Assembly: GCF_003970385.1 (NCBI RefSeq)
Contig: NZ_RXZH01000011.1
Coordinates: 22,982 to 86,981, forward strand
Reading direction: 5' to 3'
DNA length: 64,000 bases
From: Vibrio aquaticus
Lineage (GTDB): Bacteria > Pseudomonadota > Gammaproteobacteria > Enterobacterales > Vibrionaceae
In this document: positions 1 to 8,572 of the stretch, piece by piece
Layout of the letters: every line of letters starts with the position of its first letter
Position numbering within the stretch: the first letter of the stretch is position 1
Notes under the pieces: generated by a model
The model's input: the letters and a program-made list of their open reading frames with translations, nothing else
What the model was told of the DNA's origin: nothing
Databases searched by the model: none
Program-made: the position numbers and the translations under genes

Positions 1-951
1 GTTGCATCAGGTCAAGGTGACTTAACCAAACGCTTAGATACCAATACTGATAAAGAGTTTGCGGAGCTTGCAGAAGGTTTCAATACCTTTACTGAGACTC
101 TACAGACGCAAATTCAGCAATCGAAAGCGATTGGGGTAGAGATCCTACGCGGTACTGAAATGACCGTACTGGGTGCCCAGCAATCGGCGGGTGCAATGCG
201 TAGTCAGTTGGAAGAGCTAGAGCAATTAGCGACCGCGATGAACGAAATGGCGGTGACAGCAACGGAAGTTGCAAACAACGCTCAAGGTGCAGCAGGCGCC
301 GCGAAAGAAGCGGATGATGCAACATTGGATGGCTCGTCAGTCGTGAGCGACACCACAGCCTCTATCGACACGCTTTCTGCTCGTATTGATCAGGCGGTAG
401 AAGAAGTTCAAGGGTTAGAGTCGGCGACGGCGAACATTGAAACGATTCTAAAAGTAATCAACGACATTGCTGACCAAACCAACTTGCTTGCATTGAACGC
501 AGCGATTGAAGCTGCTCGTGCAGGGGAATCTGGCCGAGGCTTTGCAGTTGTAGCGGATGAAGTAAGAACGCTGGCTCAACGTACTCAAGAATCAACGACT
601 GAAATTCGCAGTATGATTGAACAGCTTCAAGCCGGGGCAAGCTCGGTATCAGCGGCGATGAATGAAAGTAAGAGCACGGCAGTTGATGCGGTAGACAAAG
701 CGCAAGCCGCAGATGGCGCACTGCAGCGTATCCGTGAGGCGATTCAACGCATCAGTGATATGAATATGCAAATCGCGTCAGCAGCAGAAGAACAAAGCTT
801 GGTAGCGGAAGAGATCAACAGTAACACCGTGAAGATCAAAGACCTCTCAACGCAAGTTGCCGATGCAGCCGAAGAAGCCAATATGGCTATGCAAGTTCAA
901 ACAGAGAACGTACGTGAGCAAGATGCCATCTTGAATAAGTTCATCGTGTAG
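1..951 (+). CDS. Methyl-accepting chemotaxis protein, C-terminal part (5' end outside window)
   Basis: The reading frame is open from base 1, so the start lies upstream. The first ~30 codons look like the end of a HAMP domain (GDLTKRLDT, then ELAEGFNTF). The rest is the long coiled-coil signalling domain. Its conserved hairpin tip is visible as IADQTNLLALNAAIEAARAGE followed by GRGFAVVADEVR, the contact surface for CheA and CheW. This part acts in the cytoplasm and relays ligand binding to the flagellar motor. The ligand cannot be told because the sensor domain is missing. No C-terminal NWETF-type CheR/CheB tether is present. A terminator follows immediately. Confidence 0.95.
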   Translation, partial: VASGQGDLTKRLDTNTDKEFAELAEGFNTFTETLQTQIQQSKAIGVEILRGTEMTVLGAQQSAGAMRSQLEELEQLATAMNEMAVTATEVANNAQGAAGAAKEADDATLDGSSVVSDTTASIDTLSARIDQAVEEVQGLESATANIETILKVINDIADQTNLLALNAAIEAARAGESGRGFAVVADEVRTLAQRTQESTTEIRSMIEQLQAGASSVSAAMNESKSTAVDAVDKAQAADGALQRIREAIQRISDMNMQIASAAEEQSLVAEEINSNTVKIKDLSTQVADAAEEANMAMQVQTENVREQDAILNKFIV

Positions 952-970
952 CGGTTTTCTTACGACAAAC

Positions 971-1002
971 AAAAACGCCAGCGAAGTCGCTGGCGTTTTT
1001 TT
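971..1002 (+). terminator. Rho-independent terminator of the chemotaxis receptor gene
   Basis: A perfect 10-bp stem (ACGCCAGCGA with TCGCTGGCGT) is followed by seven T residues. It lies 20 bp after the stop codon and also separates the convergent bcp gene. Confidence 0.9.
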
Positions 1003-1027
1003 ATGTCTAGGTCAACAAACCCAAGTA

Positions 1028-1498
1028 TCACTTGTTTTCGTTTAAGTAATCTAGCACGACTTCATGGTGCGTTTTTGTCTTGAACTTGTTAAACACATGC
1101 TCAATCACACCTTCTTCATTGATTAGGAAGCTGATGCGGTGCAGGCCATCGTAGATTTTACCCATAAATTTCTTTTCGCCCCAAACGCCGAACTGGTCAG
1201 CAACCGCATGGTCTTCATCAGAAAGTAGAGTAAAGTTCAGCTCATCACGTTCGATGAATTTACCAAGACGTTTCACTGGGTCAATACTCACGCCCAGTAC
1301 TGCAACGTTATGAGCATCTAACTCTGCTTTGATATCACGTAAGCCCTGAGCTTGAACGGTACAACCTGGTGTCATCGCTTTAGGGTAGAAGTAGAATAGA
1401 ACCTTCTTGCCTTTAAAGTCTTGTAACGAAACGGTTTCGCCATTTTGATCAAGTAGTGAGAACGCTGGAGCTGGAGCACCTGCAGTGAGCGTATTCAT
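1028..1498 (-). CDS. bcp: Thioredoxin-dependent thiol peroxidase (Bcp/PrxQ family)
   Basis: This 156-residue peroxiredoxin reduces hydrogen peroxide and organic hydroperoxides in the cytoplasm. The peroxidatic cysteine is Cys46 in the TPGCTVQ motif. In E. coli Bcp a second cysteine lies five residues later; here that position is Gln51, so the protein probably works as a 1-Cys enzyme needing an external thiol. The length is normal for the family. It sits 12 bp downstream of gcvR on the same strand, the same gcvR-bcp order as in E. coli, so the two are probably co-transcribed. An AAGGAATCTCC-type ribosome site precedes the ATG. Confidence 0.95.
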   Translation of the reverse strand: MNTLTAGAPAPAFSLLDQNGETVSLQDFKGKKVLFYFYPKAMTPGCTVQAQGLRDIKAELDAHNVAVLGVSIDPVKRLGKFIERDELNFTLLSDEDHAVADQFGVWGEKKFMGKIYDGLHRISFLINEEGVIEHVFNKFKTKTHHEVVLDYLNENK

Positions 1499-1510
1499 GG
1501 AGATTCCTTT

Positions 1511-2053
1511 TTATTGACTGTTTTTAATAAAATTGAGCGAGCCTTGAACGACTAAGTGTTGGCATAATATGTCAAACTCCTCTTGGAGCTGCATTAGATT
1601 GCACTCAGAGTCGACAGAAGCAGTAATTGCAATATGGAATTGATTCGCTGCTGAACCGATTTTTTCTTTATCGATAGTTTGTGCACTTAGTGAAGACAGG
1701 CCAATGTTCTTTTCAGCGAAGAACTGGGTGAATTTTTCTGTTAGACCGGGTTTATCTTCTGACTCAACAAACACTTCTAAGGTATAGGCGTTATCTATGT
1801 GAGCATGAGTAGATGTACGTTTCATGATCGTAATGAGATCATGTTCTTGACCTAAAAGTGGCAGAGTGGTTTCTACGCGAGTGATGGCTGCGTTGTTACC
1901 CGATAGGAGCATTATCAACGTAAACTCGTTACCAAATAGTGCAATACGACTGTCAACGATATTACACCCTGACTGAGTGACCAAATGGACAACTTGGTTG
2001 CACACACCAGGACGATCCGTTCCTACTGCAGTAATCACTAAATGTTGAGTCAT
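1511..2053 (-). CDS. gcvR: Glycine cleavage system transcriptional repressor GcvR
   Basis: The protein (180 residues) consists of two ACT domains, the first starting at LVITAVGTDRPG and the second at LEVFVESEDKPG. In E. coli GcvR binds GcvA and, depending on glycine, blocks activation of the gcvTHP operon; it has no DNA-binding domain of its own. The ATG at 2053 aligns best with the E. coli start. An in-frame ATG at 2068 would add five residues, and neither has a strong ribosome site. The gene is divergent from dapA and upstream of bcp, as in E. coli, which supports the assignment. Confidence 0.9.
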   Translation of the reverse strand: MTQHLVITAVGTDRPGVCNQVVHLVTQSGCNIVDSRIALFGNEFTLIMLLSGNNAAITRVETTLPLLGQEHDLITIMKRTSTHAHIDNAYTLEVFVESEDKPGLTEKFTQFFAEKNIGLSSLSAQTIDKEKIGSAANQFHIAITASVDSECNLMQLQEEFDILCQHLVVQGSLNFIKNSQ

Positions 2054-2350
2054 AGTTTCACTTATCATGTTCCGTTAGTTAATGAGATAGCTTAGCACAG
2101 AAGAAGCGTATAAAAATCTATCTAGAACGCTTTTTATTGGCCTGTTCGAATGGAAAGTAATCAGACGTTGCTGGTCATTGAAATTCCTTGCTAGGCGCTG
2201 ACATTGCCAAGAAATAAAGGCGTAATTTGCCAAAGTTCTAACATCTGATAAATATTCATTCAAATAGGTGATTTAAGCGGGTTTAAGCGCTTGTCTTTAT
2301 CAATCGCCTTACAGTACCATGCGATTAGTATCTAAATTAGGGAGAAAGAC

Positions 2351-3229
2351 ATGTTTTCAGGAAGTATTGTAGCGTTAATTACACCGTTTAATCATGATGG
2401 CGAAGTAGATTACGTAAGCCTGAAAAAACTAGTGGAGTACCATATTGCAGCAGGAAGCGATGGCATCGTTGCAGTAGGAACCACTGGTGAATCGGCGACG
2501 CTGACTATTGAAGAGCATGTCAAGGTGGTAACGAAAGTGGTTGAGTTCGCGGAAGGACGTATCCAAGTCATTGCTGGAACGGGCGCAAATGCAACTCACG
2601 AGTCGGTGACATTCAGTCGCTTACTAAACAACTCTGGCATCGCTGGTTGCTTAAGTGTTACCCCTTACTACAACAAACCAACGCAAGAAGGTTTGTACCA
2701 ACACTACAAAGCGATCGCAGAAGAGAGCGATGTGCCACAGATTCTTTACAATGTACCAGGCCGTACCGCGGTAGACCTTCTTCCTGAAACGGTCGCACGT
2801 CTGGCTCAGATTGATAATATTGTTGCATTAAAAGATGCGACAGGTGATTTAGGCAGAATTGCAATTCATCGTGAACTTTGTGGCGAAGATTTTATCTTAC
2901 TAAGTGGCGATGATTCGACAGGTCTTGAATTTGTTAAGCAAGGCGGCCAAGGCGTTATCTCTGTAACGAACAATATCGCGGCGGAAGACATGGCGAAAAT
3001 GTTCCGATTGGCGAAAGAGGGCAAGTTTGAAGAAGCAGAAATCATCAACCAGCGATTAATGCCTCTTCACAAAAACCTCTTCGTTGAATCTAGCCCAATT
3101 CCAGTGAAGTGGGCCGCTCATAAAATGGGCCTAATTGAGCATGGTGATTTACGTTTGCCGTTAACAGAGTTGTCTGAAAATGCGCGACCAATTGTTGCTC
3201 AAGCCATGACCGAAGCGTGTATTTACTAA
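2351..3229 (+). CDS. dapA: 4-hydroxy-tetrahydrodipicolinate synthase
   Basis: DapA condenses pyruvate with aspartate-4-semialdehyde, the first committed step to lysine and diaminopimelate. The 292-residue length equals that of E. coli. Lys161 (in ALKDATGD) is the Schiff-base lysine. Tyr133 (ILYNVPGRT), Thr44-Thr45 (GTTGES), Tyr107 and Arg138 complete the known catalytic and substrate-binding set. The AGGGAG ribosome site lies close to the ATG. bamC follows 61 bp downstream, the same dapA-bamC pairing as in E. coli. The substrate is made by the asd product encoded at 57.0 kb in this window. Confidence 0.98.
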   Translation: MFSGSIVALITPFNHDGEVDYVSLKKLVEYHIAAGSDGIVAVGTTGESATLTIEEHVKVVTKVVEFAEGRIQVIAGTGANATHESVTFSRLLNNSGIAGCLSVTPYYNKPTQEGLYQHYKAIAEESDVPQILYNVPGRTAVDLLPETVARLAQIDNIVALKDATGDLGRIAIHRELCGEDFILLSGDDSTGLEFVKQGGQGVISVTNNIAAEDMAKMFRLAKEGKFEEAEIINQRLMPLHKNLFVESSPIPVKWAAHKMGLIEHGDLRLPLTELSENARPIVAQAMTEACIY

Positions 3230-3290
3230 ATTAAACGATGGACTGCCGGGGCGAGAAATTGGCTCCGGCATTAAGGTATCAGGAGTTTCA

Positions 3291-4316
3291 ATGAAATTGT
3301 CACATCAGCTAGTCGTCAGTTCACTAGCTGTTTTTGTTTTAAGTGCATGTTCAGGTAGTGCGACTCAACGTCGTCAAGCGAAAGACGATTTCGAATACCT
3401 TAATACACCAGCACTAAAAGAGTGGACATTAGCTGGGGATGCAACGCCACAGTTTTACACCAACTACAAAATCCCTCAAGGTGAGTTTGAAGGTGGTATT
3501 GGCCGTGAAGTCGATATTCGTCCACCACAGCAAGTGCTAGAACTTATCCCAGGTGCGCGCGCTGAGCGTCAGCAAGGTGAAACAACGCTTTGGTTACTTC
3601 GTGAAAATGAAGTCGATAAAGTGTGGCAAACTGCGCTAACTATGCTGAGCGAAAGAAACATTGCGATTCGTGAGCAGACAGCAACCCGCGTTGAAACCGA
3701 ATGGGTAACTTGGACGTCTGAAGATGAAGATGTCGAAATTGGTGCTCGATACGAGATTGATCGTGTTGTTGCTGGTGGTCGCCATGGGTTTAGAATTTCT
3801 CTAATTGATTGGCGTGAAGCGGGCAAAGAGATGCCAGTGACCGCGACCAATAAAGAGCGTTACAATGCACTGATGACGAACCTAGTGACGGCTCGTTACG
3901 ATCTTGATCTACGTGAAGAAGCGGCACGTAAAGCGGAAGAGTTGGTGAAACAGATCCCAATTACAATGGGTTCTGACCGTAGTGGATTCCCAGTTATCAT
4001 TGCTCGCACACCTTACAATGTCCTTTGGCAGCGTCTACCAAGACTGTTACCAACAATGGGCTTTACGCTTGAAGAGCGTAACCAGTCGCAAGGTACTGTA
4101 AAGGCGAAATACGCGGCTCCTGATGACGAGTTCTGGAATGATATTGGCGTGAAGCCGATTGGCCTTAAATCTGGCACGTACACATTCCTATTTGGTGATT
4201 TAGGTAACCGTACTTCGATCAACGTAACGGATGCGTCTGGTAAGCCAGTGGAAGAGCAGCTTCTGCAAGATATGGTGCCAGTACTTGCTGCAGTTGCAGA
4301 GCGCCAGTCTAAATAA
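3291..4316 (+). CDS. bamC: Outer membrane assembly lipoprotein BamC
   Basis: The 341-residue product begins with a lipoprotein signal peptide ending in a lipobox (LSAC, Cys20). In the BAM complex BamC binds BamD and helps insert beta-barrel proteins into the outer membrane. The length matches E. coli BamC (344). Two helix-grip domains are expected, roughly residues 95-210 and 225-340, joined by a linker. The gene follows dapA with an AGGAG ribosome site and is followed by a bidirectional terminator. Confidence 0.95.
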   Translation: MKLSHQLVVSSLAVFVLSACSGSATQRRQAKDDFEYLNTPALKEWTLAGDATPQFYTNYKIPQGEFEGGIGREVDIRPPQQVLELIPGARAERQQGETTLWLLRENEVDKVWQTALTMLSERNIAIREQTATRVETEWVTWTSEDEDVEIGARYEIDRVVAGGRHGFRISLIDWREAGKEMPVTATNKERYNALMTNLVTARYDLDLREEAARKAEELVKQIPITMGSDRSGFPVIIARTPYNVLWQRLPRLLPTMGFTLEERNQSQGTVKAKYAAPDDEFWNDIGVKPIGLKSGTYTFLFGDLGNRTSINVTDASGKPVEEQLLQDMVPVLAAVAERQSK

Positions 4317-4363
4317 AGACAGAATGAGCGATATTCGACAAAGGTCGCTCACTCAGAGCTAAT

Positions 4364-4393
4364 AAAAAAGCTGACTTCAAGTCAGCTTTTTTT
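4364..4393. terminator. Bidirectional terminator between bamC and the antiporter gene
   Basis: AAAAAAGCTGACTT pairs with AAGTCAGCTTTTTTT. It has A and T tracts on both sides and lies between two convergent genes, so it can serve both strands. Confidence 0.9.
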
Positions 4394-4430
4394 GTGCCTG
4401 TAACTCTTGAGAAAGAGCATTAGCTATATG

Positions 4431-5756
4431 TTAGAGCGTCATCGCGGCAATCCAACCAAACACAATCAGTGGAATGTTATAGTGGATGAATGTCGGGACA
4501 ACGGTTTCCCAAATGTGTTCGTGCTGACCGTCAGCATTAAGGCCAGATGTCGGACCTAACGTTGAATCAGAGGCTGGAGAGCCTGCATCACCGAGCGCTG
4601 CAGCCGTCCCAACTAGTGCGATGGTTGCCATTGGTGAAAAACCAAATGCTGCGGCTAGAGGAACATAGATAGTCGCCAGGATTGGAATGGTCGAGAACGA
4701 AGAACCAATGCCCATAGTCACCAGTAGACCAACAACGAGCATCAGAAGTGCAGCAAGAGGCTTATTGTCACCAATACTTGTTGAAAGCGCTTCAACCAAT
4801 GATTCTACGCCACCCGTCTGCTTCATAACCGCAGCAAAACCTGCAGCAGCAATCATGATGAAGCCGATCATCGCCATCATGTGAACACCTTTTGTGAACA
4901 CATCATGCGTCTCTTTCCAAGCGATTACACCGCCAAACGTGAACACCATAAAGCCCGCAAGACCACCAATGATCATTGAGCCTGTCGCAAGCTGAACGCT
5001 TAGTGCAGCCACAATACCAACCGCAGCAACAAGAATGTTCTTGTTGTCGATTTCTTTGGTTGCGTTGTCTGTCTTAGTCAGCTCAGTCTCTTTGTACTGA
5101 CGAGGTTTACGATACGTAAAGAAAATCGCCGTCAATAGACCAAAAATCATACCTGCTGCAGGCAGCAGCATGGCAACAGGGACTTGGCTAGCAACCACAT
5201 CTTGCAAACCGTTATCGTGCAGGTTTTTCAGCAGAATGTTGTTTAAGAAGATACCGCCAAAACCAATAGGAAGAACCATATATGGAGTCACAAGGCCAAA
5301 CGTTAGCACACAGGCGATCATGCGACGGTCTAGGTTTAGTTTTGCGAATACGCCCAGTAGAGGTGGAATCAAAATTGGGATAAAGGCGATGTGAACAGGA
5401 ATCACGTTCTGAGAAGACATGGTGACAAGAACAAGCGCGATTAGCACCGCGTATTTTAGGCCAGTCGATGCCGAAGCATTCTCTTTACCATGAATACGCT
5501 TAATCACACTGTTTGCCAGTAGGTCGGTGATGCCAGAGCGAGAGATCGCAACAGCAAAGGTACCTAACATTGCGTAGCTTAGCGCGATAGTTGCTCCGCC
5601 ACCTAAACCACTTTCAAAAGCAGCAATCGCTTGATTAAGTTCCATACCTGAAACCACACCACCAACAATCGCACTGAATGTCAAAGCAACAACGACATTC
5701 ACGCGCATCAGTGCTAAGGCAAGCATGATACATACAGAAATAACAACAGGGTTCAT
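4431..5756 (-). CDS. NhaC-type Na+/H+ antiporter family membrane protein
   Basis: A 441-residue polytopic inner-membrane protein with about 11 hydrophobic segments and no signal peptide. It contains the conserved segment ALGDAGSPASDSTLGPTSGLN typical of the Na+/H+ antiporter group that includes H. influenzae HI1586 and B. subtilis YuiF. Some members of this group transport amino acids instead, so the substrate is uncertain. The gene is alone between terminators, with rnt 31 bp upstream on the same strand. A second, clearer NhaC lies at 55.1 kb. Confidence 0.8.
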   Translation of the reverse strand: MNPVVISVCIMLALALMRVNVVVALTFSAIVGGVVSGMELNQAIAAFESGLGGGATIALSYAMLGTFAVAISRSGITDLLANSVIKRIHGKENASASTGLKYAVLIALVLVTMSSQNVIPVHIAFIPILIPPLLGVFAKLNLDRRMIACVLTFGLVTPYMVLPIGFGGIFLNNILLKNLHDNGLQDVVASQVPVAMLLPAAGMIFGLLTAIFFTYRKPRQYKETELTKTDNATKEIDNKNILVAAVGIVAALSVQLATGSMIIGGLAGFMVFTFGGVIAWKETHDVFTKGVHMMAMIGFIMIAAAGFAAVMKQTGGVESLVEALSTSIGDNKPLAALLMLVVGLLVTMGIGSSFSTIPILATIYVPLAAAFGFSPMATIALVGTAAALGDAGSPASDSTLGPTSGLNADGQHEHIWETVVPTFIHYNIPLIVFGWIAAMTL

Positions 5757-5787
5757 AATTTACTCGTGTGTTGTGTTTACGTTTTTA

Positions 5788-6444
5788 TTATTTATCTTCG
5801 GTTTCAGGCTCAACGACAGGCCAACCACCAAGGGCTTTCCATTTGTTGACGATACCGCAGAAGAGCTCTGCCGTTTTTTGAGTATCGTATAGAGCAGAGT
5901 GGGCTTCTTTATTGTCAAATTCCATCCCTGCTGTTCGACATGCTTTGGCTAAGACAGTCTGGCCATAGGCAAGCCCGCTTAGTGCCGCAGTATCAAACGT
6001 GGCGAAAGGATGAAATGGGACTCTTTTTAGCTTGCAGCGCTCGCTTGCTTCCATGACAAAGCTATGATCAAAAGTGGCGTTATGAGCAACCATGATCGCG
6101 CGGCTACAATCTGCAGCTTTTTGTTCTTTGCGGACAAGCTTGTAGATTTCCTTTAAAGCTTCCGCTTCTGTCACGGCACCGCGAAGAGGGCTGAATGGGT
6201 CGCGAATGCCATTAAATTCGAGTGCTTCTTTTTCTAAGTTCGCACCTTCGAAGGGTTCAACATGAAAATGAATGGTTGAAGCGGGAACCAAGTCGCCGTT
6301 TTCATCCATTTTTAAGGTCACTGCGCAGATTTCGAGTAGGGCGTCCGTTTTGGCATTAAAGCCAGCCGTTTCTACGTCAATAACGACAGGAAAGTAGCCA
6401 CGAAATCGTTTTTTTAGCGTCAATGCTTCGTTTTCTATAGTCAT
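5788..6444 (-). CDS. rnt: Ribonuclease T
   Basis: RNase T is a dimeric DEDDh 3'-5' exonuclease that trims tRNA 3' CCA ends and matures 5S and 23S rRNA. All catalytic residues are visible in the 218-residue product: Asp23 and Glu25 (VIDVETAGFN), Asp126 (AHNATFDHS), His182 and Asp187 (AHSALYDTQ). The length matches E. coli (215). It is divergent from motY, the arrangement long known in Vibrio, where motY was found beside the RNase T gene. Confidence 0.97.
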   Translation of the reverse strand: MTIENEALTLKKRFRGYFPVVIDVETAGFNAKTDALLEICAVTLKMDENGDLVPASTIHFHVEPFEGANLEKEALEFNGIRDPFSPLRGAVTEAEALKEIYKLVRKEQKAADCSRAIMVAHNATFDHSFVMEASERCKLKRVPFHPFATFDTAALSGLAYGQTVLAKACRTAGMEFDNKEAHSALYDTQKTAELFCGIVNKWKALGGWPVVEPETEDK

Positions 6445-6642
6445 GTGTACTTCATATAATGTGACAGGGCTGGCATTATTGCAGATTCTCAGCCTAAGAA
6501 AAACCGTAAATGCTGATTGAAAAAGAAACAGTGGTGATTTGTACTATACAAATATTCTGGCGAGGTTTTTGCATTGTAGAGAGAGAGCATTTATATGCGG
6601 CAAGTGTCCAGAGACTTGCCCTGACCAAGAGAAGAAGTTTGT

Positions 6643-7524
6643 ATGAAGAAGTTGTTTGCAACCAGTGTCGCTATGTCTTTGATAACGTTAGCACCATCCG
6701 TGTTTGCGTTAGAAAAGCAGTACGTTGCAACTCCTCAACAATCGACATGGCAAATGGTTGCCAACACACCGCTTGAGTGTCGCTTAGTTCACCCTATCCC
6801 TAATTTTGGTGATGCGGTTTTCTCGTCTCATGCGAGCAAAAAAATCAATCTTGATTTAGAACTGAAGATGAAACGCCCGATGGGGCAAACTCGTGATGTG
6901 AGCCTAATTTCTATGCCACCCGCATGGCGACCAGGAGACAGTGCCGACCGCATTACTAACATTCGTTTCTTCCAACAGTTCGATGGCTATGTTGGTGGTC
7001 AAACGGCTTGGAATATATTAAGTGAGCTAGAGAAAGGGCGTTACCCAACCTTTAGCTATCAAGAGTGGCAAAGTCGCGATCAACGTGTAGAAGTTGCGCT
7101 CTCTTCAGTCTTGTTCCAGCGTTCTTACAATGTATTTAGCGACTGTATCGCCAATTTATTGCCTTACAGCTTTGAAGATATCGCGTTTACGATTTTGCAT
7201 TACGATCGCAGCAGCGTAGAGCTTAACAAACAGTCTCAGAAGCGTTTGGCTCAGATTGCAGAGTACATCAAGCATAACCAAGATATCGACCTAGTGTTGG
7301 TGTCGACCTATACCGATGCCGAAGACAGTAAGAGTGCCAGTCAGAATTTATCTGAGCGCCGTGCAGAAGTGCTGCAAGACTATTTCAAGTCTTTAGGGTT
7401 GCCTGAGAATCGTATTCGAGTTCAAGGTTATGGTAAGCGTCGACCTATTGATGACAACGCATCGCCAATTGGCAAAGATCGTAACCGCCGTGTTGTGATT
7501 TCATTGGGAAGAACGCAGGTTTAA
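6643..7524 (+). CDS. motY: Sodium-driven flagellar motor T-ring protein MotY
   Basis: MotY forms the T ring under the LP ring of the polar flagellum and holds the MotX and PomA/PomB stator units in place. The product has 293 residues, the length of Vibrio MotY. It has a cleavable signal peptide (cut expected after SVFA, near residue 22), a Vibrio-specific N-terminal domain, and a C-terminal OmpA-like peptidoglycan-binding domain from about residue 180 (ILHYDRSSVELN, then LSERRAEVL and NRRVVISLG). Two cysteines (in LECRLV and SDCIAN) could form the known disulfide. Flagellar motY genes often depend on sigma-28; I do not see a convincing sigma-28 site. Confidence 0.97.
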   Translation: MKKLFATSVAMSLITLAPSVFALEKQYVATPQQSTWQMVANTPLECRLVHPIPNFGDAVFSSHASKKINLDLELKMKRPMGQTRDVSLISMPPAWRPGDSADRITNIRFFQQFDGYVGGQTAWNILSELEKGRYPTFSYQEWQSRDQRVEVALSSVLFQRSYNVFSDCIANLLPYSFEDIAFTILHYDRSSVELNKQSQKRLAQIAEYIKHNQDIDLVLVSTYTDAEDSKSASQNLSERRAEVLQDYFKSLGLPENRIRVQGYGKRRPIDDNASPIGKDRNRRVVISLGRTQV

Positions 7525-7542
7525 CGTCTAAGCGCGGATAGC

Positions 7543-7570
7543 AAAAAGGCCAGTTTGAACTGGCCTTTTG
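7543..7570 (+). terminator. Terminator after motY
   Basis: AAAAAGGCCAGTT pairs with AACTGGCCTTTT just after the motY stop. The A tract on the other side means it may also serve the convergent gene at 7593. Confidence 0.85.
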
Positions 7571-7592
7571 AGATCTTGGGGAATCTACCGAG

Positions 7593-8030
7593 TTAGTTGA
7601 GACGGAATTTAGCAATCAGGTTGCAGTTGGTGGCAGTGTCGATATCTTGCACCAACTGAGCGATTTTTGGATTCGGGTGTCGCTTCATAAACTCGATTAG
7701 GGCTTTTTTGCAGCACCCCATCGAATCGACAAAGGCATCACAGTGGGTATTAGGGCATTGAGGAACAAGTGTCAGCACTTTTTCAGAGGCGAGCTGAAGG
7801 TATTTAAGTTCATACTTCACATCACCAATTTGGCGCCAGAACATGGCCATATTGTGGCAAGAAATCACGGAGATCATTAATCGGTCTTCTACCTCGACTT
7901 CCTCTGCACTGCCGATACGTTCGCTCAATGTTAGGGCTTGCTGGTAGTGAAGAATACTGCGCAGGTGGTCACTCTCTTTCATTGCAATGTCAGCAAGTAA
8001 CGTGTGTTTCTCCCATTCTGTTATTCCCAT
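7593..8030 (-). CDS. Conserved Vibrio protein, probably DUF2753 family (TPR-like)
   Basis: This 145-residue soluble protein appears all-helical, with TPR-like spacing (HYQQALTLSER, then YELKYLQLASEK). It carries five cysteines in its second half, including a Cys-Cys pair in DSMGCCKKAL. I associate it with the Vibrio DUF2753 family but have only the sequence to go on, and its function is unknown. The notable point is context: a perfect 7-1-7 Fur palindrome lies 40 bp upstream of the start and overlaps the probable promoter, so it is likely induced by iron starvation. It is a single-gene unit, cut off from gloA by a terminator. Confidence 0.7.
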   Translation of the reverse strand: MGITEWEKHTLLADIAMKESDHLRSILHYQQALTLSERIGSAEEVEVEDRLMISVISCHNMAMFWRQIGDVKYELKYLQLASEKVLTLVPQCPNTHCDAFVDSMGCCKKALIEFMKRHPNPKIAQLVQDIDTATNCNLIAKFRLN

Positions 8031-8069
8031 TGGTTCGTTCTCCTCATTCCGAATGGATAGAAGATTAAG

Positions 8070-8084
8070 TGATAATCATTATCA
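8070..8084 (-). promoter_or_regulatory. Fur box upstream of the DUF2753-like gene
   Basis: TGATAATCATTATCA is a perfect 7-1-7 inverted repeat matching the established Fur consensus TGATAATnATTATCA. On the minus strand a TATACT -10-like hexamer lies next to it at about 8091-8096. Bound Fur would block transcription of the gene ending at 7593. Confidence 0.8.
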
Positions 8085-8095
8085 AGTAAAGTATA

Positions 8096-8127
8096 ATAAA
8101 AGGGACAGCGTTTGCTGTCCCATTTTT
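8096..8127 (-). terminator. Terminator of the rnf-nth-gloA operon
   Basis: GGGACAGC and GCTGTCCC form an 8-bp stem with a GTTT loop, followed on the minus strand by a T tract. It ends the operon just before the Fur-regulated promoter of the next gene. Confidence 0.85.
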
Positions 8128-8144
8128 AACTCACTAAGAGAATC

Positions 8145-8561
8145 TTATCCTTCCAGACCTGCAGACGCTTGTTTGTTTTGAATAAGTTCAATCATGTAAC
8201 CATCAGGGTCTTTTACGAAAGCGATGTGAGTCGAACCGCCTTTTACTGGGCCTGGTTCACGCGTGACATTGCCGCCCGCAGCTTTAATGGCATCACAGGT
8301 TGTATAAATATCATCAACACCAATTGCAATATGGCCAAATGCGCTGCCTAGGTCATACTCTGTGGTACCCCAGTTGTACGTCAACTCAATAACCGAGCCT
8401 TCTGACTCATCTCCGTAGCCAAGGAAAGCTAGAGTATATTCGTACTCTTTGTTTTCGTTGGTACGAAGTAATTGCATGCCCATTACGTCAGTGTAGAACT
8501 GGATAGATTTATCTAAATCACCCACGCGTAACATGGTATGTAGAATACGTCCGTTTGACAT
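8145..8561 (-). CDS. gloA: Lactoylglutathione lyase (glyoxalase I)
   Basis: GloA isomerises the methylglyoxal-glutathione hemithioacetal to S-lactoylglutathione, detoxifying methylglyoxal. In the 138-residue product the four metal ligands of the Ni/Co-type enzyme are present: His8, Glu59, His77 and Glu125. The short length without the insertions of Zn-type enzymes fits the Ni-type bacterial class. It follows nth by 11 bp with an AGGAGAGC ribosome site, so it is the last gene of the rnf-nth operon. Confidence 0.97.
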   Translation of the reverse strand: MSNGRILHTMLRVGDLDKSIQFYTDVMGMQLLRTNENKEYEYTLAFLGYGDESEGSVIELTYNWGTTEYDLGSAFGHIAIGVDDIYTTCDAIKAAGGNVTREPGPVKGGSTHIAFVKDPDGYMIELIQNKQASAGLEG

Positions 8562-8572
8562 TGTCTGCTCTC

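Noticed and set aside
2075..2263. 62-codon frame between gcvR and dapA
   Set aside because: No ribosome site and no recognisable features; it occupies the control region of two divergent genes.
6510..6776. 88-codon plus-strand frame before motY
   Set aside because: It overlaps the motY start in another frame, and motY is unambiguous.
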